Positions 11,571 to 21,583 of a DNA stretch of 64,000 bases are shown here, one piece after another. Position numbers and translations under genes: made by a program. This DNA is from Bursaphelenchus xylophilus (Eukaryota > Nematoda > Chromadorea > Rhabditida > Aphelenchoididae), in assembly GCA_904066235.2 (NCBI GenBank), contig CAJFCV020000004.1:3720001-3784000 (forward strand), in the 5' to 3' direction. The notes beneath the pieces were generated by a model. The model was not told the origin of the DNA. It saw only the letters and a list, made by a program, of their open reading frames with translations, and made no database searches. The stretch's first letter is position 1. Each line of letters opens with the position of its first letter.

Positions 11571-12625
11571 GTGCTTTGTAATTTCCGGGCCCCTTTTCGT
11601 TTCGCAGTTAGCATTTACTCGAATCAATTTATCATAAAAATGAGTCACAACTGTCGGGTCGAAAAAGGCATTTGAATATTACAGCGCTCCCTCCATATAA
11701 GGGCCGACGACCGAAAGTTTGGCCATTTCATTTGATCCGAGTTTCTGAACTTTTCCATTCTGCCAAACACGGGAATTTTGGCTCTGTTCACCTAAAATAC
11801 GAGTGATGGCGTGAATGGGTTGAATTTCCTGGTGTTTGGATGTGTTGCGGGAAATCTCTGATATCTTTATTGGACAATACACAACTCCAATTATTACTTG
11901 TAGCAATGTAATTGGTGTCGTGTACTACCCTCAAAGGTCGTGGTGAAGTGTTGATATGAGTGTGTCTAGAGAAGAGGCAATATGTCAGTCTCGATAAGAG
12001 TCATGTAGCTCGTTTTTTGGCTGAACAAAAACATCTATGGACAAATTTTTTGAAATTGGCATTAACCGCATGTATAAGGTCAGAGATGGCTCGCAAAAAG
12101 CAGTACATGGATAAGATGCAATGGAATTCAATGCAATGAACTTTCTAGTACTATAGGCTACATGATGGAGTGAAATGCGGGTAGATGAGTTGAAAATCCG
12201 AGCCAGATTGGCCAAAAAATCGTCAGGGATAGGTATACACGGCCAAAAATATTGAAATAGTTGTCAAACCCAGCTAAATTTTTTTCACTAGCCGATTCCA
12301 TGCGGTACTAGGTTCTTCGACATGCTGTTTCGAATGGCATTATCAGTTTTTGGATAGCTCTTGTCAAACCTTAGATATTGGCTTTGCGCGGCCAGCCATC
12401 AGAGTGCGAATGAAAAACGGGCTGCGTTTGGCCTTTTTTTGGTTAAAAAAATGGTTGAAGACTTCGAATTTAACTTCAAAACGCTTGTTAAATCCTCAGG
12501 AATTAATATGTGGCACAAGCAAAACTTGTGTTAAAAGTATAAGAGAATCCGAGCGTCACACTTTGGATCACTTCCCTAGCCCATTCAACGCAGGAAATTA
12601 TAAGAAAAAATATCATTTATTCCTC
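11571..12625. other. intergenic with F1 fragment
   Basis: No coding region recognised. A short F1 right-end fragment (gagcgtcacactttggatc) lies at about 12480-12582. The rest is unique-looking A/T-rich sequence. Confidence 0.4.
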
Positions 12626-15600
12626 TCAAACACCTTTAAAAGTCGAGACAAGAGCGTAGTGGTCAGACGGCCAATCATTATGCCAAACGTCCTGTGGTTT
12701 CGGCACGAAATCGCCGGCGTACGGCTCACTTGACACGGTCTTCAGCAAGCTGCTTTTGTAGAAAATCAAGTCGATTCGGTCTTGTGGTTCTGGGATGACA
12801 TATTGAAAACCTTCGTAATCTGCGATCGTTTTCCACACCGTGGACCAGGTGTTGCCGGGGTGTTTAACCGGATCCGGATGCACCTCGCGGAACGAGTCGA
12901 CAAGGCCGGTCGAGTTTTGAAGGATCTGAGTGGCCGGCCATTCAAAAGTGAAGCCGCGGGAAGGCCTGAAAATTGAAGAGAAGTCATCAAAATGGCTGAA
13001 CATAATTTTGTACAAAAAAATTAACTTTGATCTTGTCTAGAAAATAATGAAACAACTTACAACGCCTCCTTTGTGTAATCGAGATGGGAAGGCGTGTTAA
13101 AATCGCCGACAACAAAGAGCGGCTCCGTTTCTGCGTTTGCCAAGGCGGCTTGGAAGCCCTCGCTAGCCAGAAGTTCCTGTATTCCCACGCTGCGACCTGC
13201 AATTTGCGTTTAGAAGGGAATTATGCCAAGTGCAACGCTCAGATTTTGGTTCAACTTGGCGCAAATTTAGATTATTCTTTTGTAGGACATACACGACACT
13301 CTTAGCACCGAGATTTTTAGATAGTGGGGACAAATGACAGATTTTTGTGTGAATTTTGGCATGAAAATTTGTATGTCTTCACCGGCCTATCTTCGCCAAA
13401 AAAATTAACTTTTTTCCATGCCAAACTGGCAAAAATATGGCCAAAAACTATTTTCCTTCCTGAGCCCTCCTCGTTTCGCGTACCCCTCCCCTCGCAATTT
13501 CGAAGAAAATCTGAGCGCTGAAATTGGAAGTCCTCCCTTGTCAGTATGTTAGCGTCTTACCGGTTATATTCCGCTCAATCTCGTCTAAGAACGTGAAATT
13601 GTTGAACGTTCGAAACAACGTCAAGTAAGGGCCGTACGATTTGTAATCCAGGTGTAAAGAGTACAATGTGGCTTTTCTGCCGTCGTCGAAAAGAATTTGG
13701 GCACCAACTGCTGAGCCGGTACGGACGATCGAGTCCCCGTTTATCTACAATTTTTCGGCGCTACGACTGTTCGGGTCAGCGACAGTTTGGGTCAACGATA
13801 CTATGGATCGCCTCGGTTTGTCATTTTATGCATGGGCGAGGCTAGGGGAAGGCCTATACAGTGGGCGCCAAAATGATAGAGCCACTCAGTTTTTTTGGAT
13901 TTATTCTTTTATGGTTAGGTGGGCCAAGCCGGCATAACGCATATATGCAATAACATGATAGACCTGCACTACGGCCACCATAACTTAGGTCTAGCCTGGC
14001 GCCAATCCAAAAAAAAAATCAAAAATTCGGACCTTCCCCCTCGGTCGACGCGTCAAAATGATAGAGCCACCGGATTTTTCTCCTCGGTGGTGGTAGGCGG
14101 GGATCTATTGGTACTGTAGTCTGTTAATATTAGTACTGCTATTCACTGCTGATGTGAAACGGTTACTGTAACTACCGGTCATACGGTAGCTTTTGGCAAA
14201 TTTAGAAAATCTTCCAAATTTTGGGTAAAATTGACCGGAAATAAATTTTTCGACGGTTGTATCCGGATGGAAATACCTTCAAGAAATATTAGAAGGCCTA
14301 TATTTTCTAACAGTAATTAATTTCCGTTGAAATCACATCGACCATAAACAAAGAATGATATTATATTACTTTAGTAGATGGACAGATTCTATAATAATGT
14401 CTATTGCTTATGTATGAGTCTGAGAAGCGGCCCCAGAACTTGTGGTACAATTGCAAAAGGACCATAGATTACTATAACAGGACCGAATTCAATAATTCCT
14501 TTATTCAAATTGCTAACGGTATTATGAAGTTTACCAAAGTTATACCCGAAAAAACGATATTTTGGTGACATGACTACCGTCAGAATATGATGGCTTCGGG
14601 TTTTGAAACGACGAGTGCGGATCTTTTTGTGCGTAACGCAGCATGATTAACTCAATAATAACGTAATGATAAACAACTACAGAGAAACTTTGGTGTAGTC
14701 ATCTAGAGAACCAAAATTGCTTCTCTTGTGGCATTATTCCTAGGGTGTACGAGACTTTACAGCCTTTCCAGGTTAAACGGAAATATTCTATATCGTGTGT
14801 TGCAGTCTAGCAGGAAGTTTGTTTTTACCTCCATGTTCCCTCATTGGCATAAATGACATTATTATAGAATCTGTCCATCTGCTAAAGTACTATAATATAA
14901 TTCTTAGTTTATGGTCGATGTGATTTTAACGGAAATTGATTACTGTTAGAAAATATAGGCCTTCTAATATGTTTTGAAGGTATTCCCACCCGGATACAAC
15001 CGTCAAAAAATTTATTTCCGGTCAATTTTACCCAAAATTTGGAAGATTTTCTAAATTTGCCAAAAGCTACCGTATGACCGGTAGTTACAGTAACCGTTTC
15101 ACATCAGCAGTGAATAGCAGTAGTAATATTAACAGACTACAGTACCAATAGATCCCCGCCTACCACCACCGAGGAGAAAAATCCGGTGGCTCTATCATTT
15201 GACGCGTCGACCGAGGGGGAAGGTCCGAATTTTTGATTTTTTTTTTGGATTGGCGCCAGGCTAGACCTAAGTTATGGTGGCCGTAGTGCAGGTCTATCAT
15301 GATATTGCATATATGCGTTATGCCGGCTTGGCCCACCTAACCATAAAAGAATAAATCCAAAAAAACTGAGTGGCTCTATCATTTTGGCGCGCACTGTATA
15401 GTTAGTGGACATAATAAATAAGATTGATCGGGTCCTAGGGTAGCTTATCACCTATTTTTGAGGTATTTTACATGTACTCACATCAATAATATCTAGATAA
15501 AAGTTATGTATCTTCATTTTTTGCACCAAATTTTGGTCTTTTATATGTTATTTACAATAACTAAGAGTAAATAAAACTAACGTTAGTATTAGCTGAAATT

Positions 15601-16240
15601 AGAAAATGTGGACATATTGCAAGCCCTCGCCGAGCGTCCGCCGAGCCTCCGCCGAGCCCCGCCGAGCGTTTGCCGACCATCCAACGGCTTTGCCAGGCCT
15701 CGTAGGCACTTCCTGCTCCTGCAACCTTTTTTCTGGGTATCCACCTGCCCTATGCCCCGTATCGATCGATTTTGTGTTGACACAAACTGTCATATATATG
15801 AATATTACATAGACCCGAAAAGTCGGGACGCAACGGCAATTTTTATTGTTCAATTAGCCCATATACCTGGTGTTTTGTGAGCAATCCCCTATCACTATTT
15901 TCCACATGGACATACCACCAAACGCGACCGCTACTCCTGCTCAACGCATCTGCCATTTCCTGGATCTTTTCTCGGCTGCCAATCTCCTGATAATTCAATA
16001 GTCACACTCGACTCGCCTCACCTGCACACCCACAATATCCGGGTCGTTTTGCAAAATGTGTTTTGCAATCTTGTTGATGCCGTCGTCAACATTGGCGCCA
16101 GATTGCCATGTGTTGAATGTCATGATCGTCACCGACTTCCCTTGCCATAAGTTTGAAGCCGTTTTAGGGCTTTTGGAAGCAACAAAGTTAATCAGAAAAC
16201 ATACGAAGACGAGTTCGATCCAGATTTGCTTCATTTCCAA
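12626..16240 (-). CDS. secreted EEP-superfamily (endonuclease/exonuclease/phosphatase) protein 1
   Basis: A signal peptide (WIELVFVCFLINFVASK) precedes the EEP motifs: MTFNTW (metal-site Asn), VGVQEIG (Glu), SLHLDYKSYGPY, VVGDFNTPSHLD (GDFN), DRIDLIFY and WPSDHYALV (SDH). All catalytic residues are in place, as in DNase I-, sphingomyelinase- and phosphatase-type enzymes; the substrate cannot be inferred. Exons, minus strand: 16240-16022, 15986-15867, about 13745-13561, 13196-13061 and 12965-12626. All joins fit in phase except exon 2 to exon 3: the only AG before exon 3 is followed directly by an in-frame TAA, and about 15 residues appear missing relative to EEP protein 2. That intron (2.1 kb) is filled by an F3 element with a foldback element nested inside. 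The gene is therefore either missing a small exon in my model or broken. Confidence 0.75.
13209..13540 (-). mobile_element. F1 element in EEP1 intron
   Basis: Diverged F1 copy between exons 3 and 4: gtgcaacgctcagattttgg at the left, a ccctcctcgtttcgcgtac core variant, and ctgagcgctgaaattggaag at the right. Confidence 0.55.
13757..15833. mobile_element. F3 element split by a nested foldback element
   Basis: F3 sequence from 13757 (cgctacgactgttcgggtca) runs to ctaggggaaggcctata, is interrupted at 13859, and resumes at 15397 (tatagttagtggacataata) with the standard F3 continuation through cgatcgattttgtgttgac to about 15833. Intact F3 copies at 22.1 and 33.2 kb are uninterrupted at this point. 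Confidence 0.8.
13859..15396. mobile_element. 1.54 kb foldback element, CAGTG ends
   Basis: The left arm (13859 to about 14402) starts CAGTGGGCGCCAAAATGATA; the right arm (about 14859-15396) is its near-perfect reverse complement, ending TCATTTTGGCGCGCACTG. The spacer of about 455 bp contains no recognisable transposase. TATA flanks both sides, consistent with insertion at TA or TATA. The CAGTG termini are Tc1-like. Unrelated in sequence to the foldback at 3711. Confidence 0.85.
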
Positions 16241-16617
16241 AATTTACACCACTCTTAATAAAAGGAAAATGAATAAATTATTTAGTTTTTTTTGTCATTT
16301 TATAGAACTCCTTGGCATTCCAGTCTAAATAACCTTGATGCAATTTCTGTAATGCAATTTCGATGAAAGGTTCCTTCAAAAACATTGCTTTGTAATTATA
16401 AGAGCAATGGTTTTGATCTGACACTTAAAGTTTAAAATTCGATGTCTTTAAAGGATCAGTTGAAATGTCAGAAAATGACTTTCTTTTTTAATACACCGCA
16501 GTCTGTATGAAGCAAATTTCATTGGGCAAAAGAGGCACCTGATCACAAAATGTCTACTACATATGAGTGAGCTTCAAGGTCAGTTATTGCCGATAGCTTA
16601 TGACCTATTTTGAAGTA
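16241..16617. other. intergenic
   Basis: Upstream of EEP1 on the minus strand and of the next gene on the plus strand. No feature recognised. Confidence 0.35.
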
Positions 16618-16882
16618 CAGTGAGGGACCTGATACAGTGGCAAAAAACGTATCATTTTGCATCCGGGAAGAATCAAAAATGTGGCAAAATGCCTCCCTCC
16701 CCAACTAAAAAGAAACTGCGTTTTGAATTGCGCGCCCTTTTCTCTCACAAAAAGAGTGGGCGCGCTTTTAAAATCGGACTTTTTCTACTTGCAGAGGGAG
16801 GTATTTTGCTACATTTTTGATACTTCCCGGATGCAAAATGGTGCATTTTTTACCACTGAATCAGAACCCCGCCAATATCTAG
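16618..16882. mobile_element. F2 palindromic MITE
   Basis: cagtgagggacctgatacag opens the copy and accactgaatcagaacc closes it, with inverted internal arms. Its right end passes directly into an internal F3 segment. Confidence 0.65.
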
Positions 16883-17105
16883 ACAAAAGTTACAGAGCAT
16901 AATTTTTTGGATTAACTTATGGTTTTCTCCAATATTGTCAGTCCTCCGAGCCTTCTCCGAGCCTTCGCCGGACGTCCGCCGAGCATTCATCGGCTTTCAC
17001 AATCCTCGTCGGCACCTCCAACCATCTTTTTTGGCTCTCCACCTACCCTACGCACAAAGCCGATCGATTTTGTGTGTCGATTATGTGTTGACCCAAAAGT
17101 CCATC
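16883..17105 (-). mobile_element. F3 fragment
   Basis: Contains atctagacaaaagttac, the GC-rich block (cctccgagccttctccgag) and agccgatcgattttgtgtg. Only part of F3 is present, starting at the F2 boundary. Confidence 0.55.
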
Positions 17106-17526
17106 GATTTCTTACCACAAAGAAGTGAAAAACGGCGAGATTTCATTCAAATTTTGAACACAAGTTTCCCATGGGTCGCTTATCAATTCCTGAAAATGCG
17201 AGCTCGAAACTTACAGGCAGGGCCGAGATATTCAGCGAGAATCTTCATGTCCAAAAAAAGAGTGGGCGGGATGCGGAGAGCAAGACAGAAAAACGGTTTA
17301 GGCCATATCTTGTCCTATTTTTTGCACTGAAAAAATTTTTTGTATGTAGAATAATCATCGAAGTTTAAGTACTTTCCTTAAAAAAACTACATTTTTCCTT
17401 CAAAAAAATACCGAATTCCCTCAAAAAAAGCATTCATTTATCATCAAATTTTCACAACTTTTCCTCGATATCGTTTTCCAAAAATCCCATTCGGTTGGAC
17501 ACGCACAATATTCTACGCTCATCAAA
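17106..17526. other. upstream region of the 519-residue gene
   Basis: Possible F1-like remnant around 17170-17290 (gaaaaacggtttaggccatat). The remainder is T-rich and I see no defined promoter motif. Confidence 0.3.
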
Positions 17527-20500
17527 ATGTCAAGCGACAGCGAAGCATCGAGCATGGGACGTTTGTTGTGGGACATGATCAAGGGGAACTACGACGGTCT
17601 GGTGCAAACAGGTGTAAGTCGCAAAAAATGGAATTTCTTGAGTCCCAAAGTTTGGACTGCCTTTAACTGTTGGACATACCATCCGCATAGGAGGCACGCC
17701 CTTTTCTAAAAATTGTAACTCATGGGTTGCAAAGTGAACCAAAATTTTCAACAACTTTGTAATGAAAAATAAGGAAAAAATCATTTTTTTGGTCTTAAAA
17801 AATTTACGCTATTTTTTCAAAATTTTTAAAAACAAAAAAAATTTTTTTATTTTTTTTAAATCTTGATAGAGTATTTTATATGTATTACATTTTTCAGACC
17901 CCTCCATTAACTCTAAAATCGGTCTCGGCCTCTGGCTTCGGTCTAATGCAATGTATCATGGCCCTAGAAGAGATCGGCGGGCAGAAAGTCCAAAAGGAGA
18001 TCATCAAAGAAAAGAACCGTCTCCTCAACACCGCGGCCGACTGGGGGGACCTTTTGAGGGCCGTTGGGAATGAGATGGGACCGAAACGGAACATGGTCAA
18101 GTTGTTCTACAAACACGAACATGTCCTGCAAGCAACGCCGGAGAAAAACAATGACATTGCGAGGGCGGTGGGGGTGAATAGCTTTGAGCCGACGTTGCAG
18201 CCGCTGAATTTTGTGTCCGATCCCACTGGGAGGTACTTGAAGTATTTTATCGATAAGGAATATCAGGTAAAAAATTGGGGTATCCAAGTCAACTTTTCAA
18301 GTCAAAATGACGAAAAAAAAATTTCTTTTTTTTCTGCCACCTCTTTATTTTAGATTCTATTTTTTAGGTCAAAGCCAGGATCCCCGAAGTTGTCCCAGTC
18401 AACACGAGAATTCGATCGACTGCCCGATTGTTGGTGACCAATGGACTCGCCGTGGAATTGGATTGGGATTGTCCACTGGTCCCAGGAGAGGACAAGTTCT
18501 CCATCAAGCCAATGGCTAACGAACAAGACACTGTCAGGGTGGGTTTAAATTTTTCTTCTGCATATTTGCCGGACATACTGTAGATGGCTCAAAAATGAAT
18601 TATCGAAAATTCCAACTCAAAATTCGCATCCGCAACGGAGATATTGCGAAAATTCGGGCCACCAGGATGCCAGGGTGGGGCATCTTTGTGGCCCGACTTG
18701 AATTGGCTATAACTTCTTTAGTTTTTGGCCAAATCTTAAAATTCTTTTTTTCCCTGAATCCTCAGACAACCCCATTTTGTTTGATACCAAATTTGTTATA
18801 TATAGGTAAGTGTCATCTACAGTTATTGGATTTATTCTTGGAGTTCATTTTTTTTGGTCGAAATTTTTTGGGTTGTCTGAGGATTCAGGGAAAAAAAAGA
18901 ATTTTAAGATTTGGCCAAAAACAAAAGAAGTTATAGCCAATTCAAATCGGGCCACAAAAGATGCCCACCCTGTAGTTTTTCGAGAGAGCACGTAAAATGA
19001 GGAGAGTCGGTCAGATGAAACGCGTTTTTGGCGTTTTTCTCTGCGGATTTGGCTCGAAAAAGAGTGATTTTTTGGAGGGAAATTTTACACGTAATTTTTG
19101 AACAGCTATGAGATTTTTAAAAAGTGAAAATCAAATATTTTTTTTTCATTTTTATTTATTTTTTTCTTGCAACTGTTACAGGTACCCACACTCGAATTGG
19201 CCAAAGATTGTGTCGATTTCCAGGTCAGTCCCGAGGTTTCAGCCATTTATTTCAATGGGAAAAATGCGAATGTCGAGGCTGTGGTGATTTATGTAAGTGG
19301 GGACAAGGAGCACGCTTTGCATATGCTGGATTATGAGACGATTGAGATGGCAATGGAAATGGGACGCCAGGTAAAAGAAGGTGTAAACAGATTTGATCAA
19401 AATCTGCCTTATTTTAGGGTCAGAAGGCCAGAATGACGTTGGTCTTGCCCCAGCCAAAGAGTGTGGAGCCAATCTCACTTCGCTTGGTCAACGCAAAAAC
19501 AAAGTTGACCGGCGAAGGTCGACTCAAACGTGTTGCTATGAATTTGGTAAGCGAAATTCGGGGCATATCTCGAATTTTTAAAATTATTTTTTTAATAATA
19601 AAAACGATTTTTTTAATCAAAAAAAGTGATTTTTTTAATATTAAAAAATTTTTTTTTAATAATAAAAAGTATTTTTTAATAATCAAAATCGATTTTTTAA
19701 TAATAAAAATTATTTTTTTAATAATAAAAACAATTTTTTTAATAATAAAAATCGATTTTTTTAATAATAAAAAAAAAATTTTAATAATAAAAAATATTTT
19801 GTTAATAAAAAATATTTTCTTAATAATAAAAAATTTTATTTTTGTTAATAAAAATATGCTTTTTCAGAAATCCCTATTCCGCCGTGGCAGAAAGGTCCGT
19901 TTTGGCCGATGTTTCTCCCCGAATAAGGCCGATTTCTGCCCATTCGAGACGAAAATGAATTTTGGAATGGAGAATGCGTTCCCATTGTACGACTTCTTCA
20001 TGTACACACAATGCCATCCACATCTGGTGCAGGAAATCGACCGGTCGATTAAAATTAAATTCCCCAAAATTGAGAGGGAAGAGAAGAAATTGGAGACGAA
20101 AACGGCCCAGAATATCCGAGGAGAGGCCTTTTCTGGACACGTTTTCTTCTCCGGCGATGGGAAATTTGTCATCGCCGCGGAGGTAAGGGGATTTTTTGGA
20201 AGAAGAATGCTATTTATGGACTAAAAGTTTATTTTTAGGATAAAAAAATTAATTCAAATTGGACGAATCGTATTTTACAATTTTTTTTGCAGAAAAAGGC
20301 CGGCTCCGATGAGGCAGTTGATTTCAATAATGGCCTGAGGTCGATGTTGAAGAATAATCCGAGCGAAGAAACGTCCCAGACCGTGAAAAAAATTAAAAAG
20401 CCGCAAAAAGTCGGAGAAATGGGTTCAAATCGAATGGCAACTGCCGGCGATGCGGCTTCCCCTGCTCCCGTTGCTTCAGCTGTCCGTAAGTTGTGATTTT

Positions 20501-20984
20501 TTATATATGCTATGCCTTGTTTTGACTCTCCTATTTTTTTGGTTGAGCCTGAACTCTCCCCCTTTTTCAACTCTCCCCCAAAAAATCCGAACTCTCCCCT
20601 TTTTGGGACACTCCCCCATTTTAAAAATTGAAAAATTGGGAAAAATTAGGTGTGACATGTTATAAGATGGATTTTTTTTCACAATGAGAAAAATTAGGTG
20701 TGACAAAGTTTCCATCGTATAAGATGTCACACCTCATTTTTTCAATTTGAAAAAAAAATTTCATCGTATAACATGTCACACCTAATTTTTTCAACTTTCA
20801 AAATGAGGGGGAGAGTTAAAAAAGGGGGAGAGTTCTGCCGCAACGTTTTTTTTATTTTTTTATTTTTATTTTTTCAGCCGTGGCGAATCGAAAAGTGATT
20901 TCCTCGACCTACATCATGTACATCGTCTACCAGTCGCCAGAGGGTCCCATTATTCTTGAATTATCGTTGAATTCTTTGCTGTAA
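17527..20984 (+). CDS. conserved-looking protein of unknown function (519 aa)
   Basis: Eight exons join cleanly: 17527-17613, 17898-18266, 18368-18538, 19182-19370, 19418-19546, 19868-20182, 20293-20485 and 20878-20984 (1560 nt). The first six junctions are phase 0 and the last is phase 1. No signal peptide or membrane span. The N-terminus is acidic (MSSDSEASSMGRLLWDMIKG). The middle looks like a folded mixed alpha/beta domain (LNFVSDPTGRYLKYFIDKEY, LELAKDCVDFQVSPEVSAIY). A basic RRGRKVRFGR stretch and a Lys/Glu-rich segment follow, then an Ala/Pro/Ser linker and a hydrophobic tail (YIMYIVYQSPEGPIILELSL). I do not recognise the family. Intron 3 carries a full F4 element, intron 5 is a stopless A/T repeat, and exon 8 lies between two related palindromic repeats. 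AATAAA occurs at 21479. Confidence 0.8.
18672..18973. mobile_element. F4 palindromic MITE
   Basis: Starts agggtggggcatctttgtgg and ends cacaaaagatgcccaccctg. The two arms (cctgaatcctcagacaaccc and its complement) are inverted around a short centre. This is the fullest F4 copy in the window; half copies lie at 37.1 and 47.6 kb. Confidence 0.8.
19575..19862. repeat. A/T tandem repeat (ttttttaataataaaaa units)
   Basis: About 15 imperfect repeats of a roughly 17-20 bp unit, ttttttaataataaaaa with small variants (aatcgatt, acaatt). It makes up almost all of an intron of the 519-residue gene and contains no stop codon in the host reading frame. Confidence 0.85.
20525..20845. repeat. palindromic repeat with gtgtgacatgttata core, copy 1
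   Basis: Blocks of ctccccctttt and its complement flank inverted copies of ggtgtgacatgttata. It lies in the last intron of the 519-residue gene. Confidence 0.7.
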
Positions 20985-21077
20985 AACCGAGGGAATTTGT
21001 GGAAAAATTAAATTATTTTACTCTGTGATTTTGTTTGTCAACTGCCATGTTTTTTTTCAGAACTTCATTTTTGTACC

Positions 21078-21412
21078 CCTTGAATGAACCCTCCCCCTTT
21101 TTGAACACTCCCCCTCATTTTGAAAATTGAAAAAATGAGGTGTGACATGTTATACGATGAATTTTTTTTAGTAGAGGAAATTGGTCCCAGGTCCCACCTT
21201 ATTCTTTTCAATTTGAAAAAATTTTCATCGTATAACATGTCACACCTCGTTTTTTCAATTTTCAAAATGGGGGGTGTTCAAAAAGGGAAGAGTTCAGATT
21301 TTTTGGTGAAAATCGAAAAAGGGGGAGAGTTCCGCCTTTTTTGGGGGAGAGTTGAAAAAGGGGGAGAGTTCAGATTGGGGCAGAGTTCAGAAAAAAGGGA
21401 GAGTTCAGGCTC
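21078..21412. repeat. palindromic repeat with gtgtgacatgttata core, copy 2
   Basis: Same architecture as the copy at 20525 (accctccccctttttgaac ... ggtgtgacatgttatacgat ... complement). It begins 94 bp after the stop codon of the 519-residue gene, so the two copies bracket its last exon. Confidence 0.7.
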
Positions 21413-21478
21413 AACCATTTTTTTATTTATTCCATTATTTTCCAGTATGAGAAATCTTAATTAAGAGAAATAGCTGCT

Positions 21479-21484
21479 AATAAA
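21479..21484 (+). terminator. candidate poly(A) signal
   Basis: AATAAA about 0.5 kb after the 519-residue gene's stop codon, beyond the second palindromic repeat. An upstream AT-rich signal could be used instead. Confidence 0.35.
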
Positions 21485-21583
21485 AATGTAAATCAATGTG
21501 ATTTTGTCTTGAATTTGTTTAACTCCCCTCATTATTCGCATTTTTCCCTAAAATTTTTAACAAAATTTTCAAACAAAGTCATC

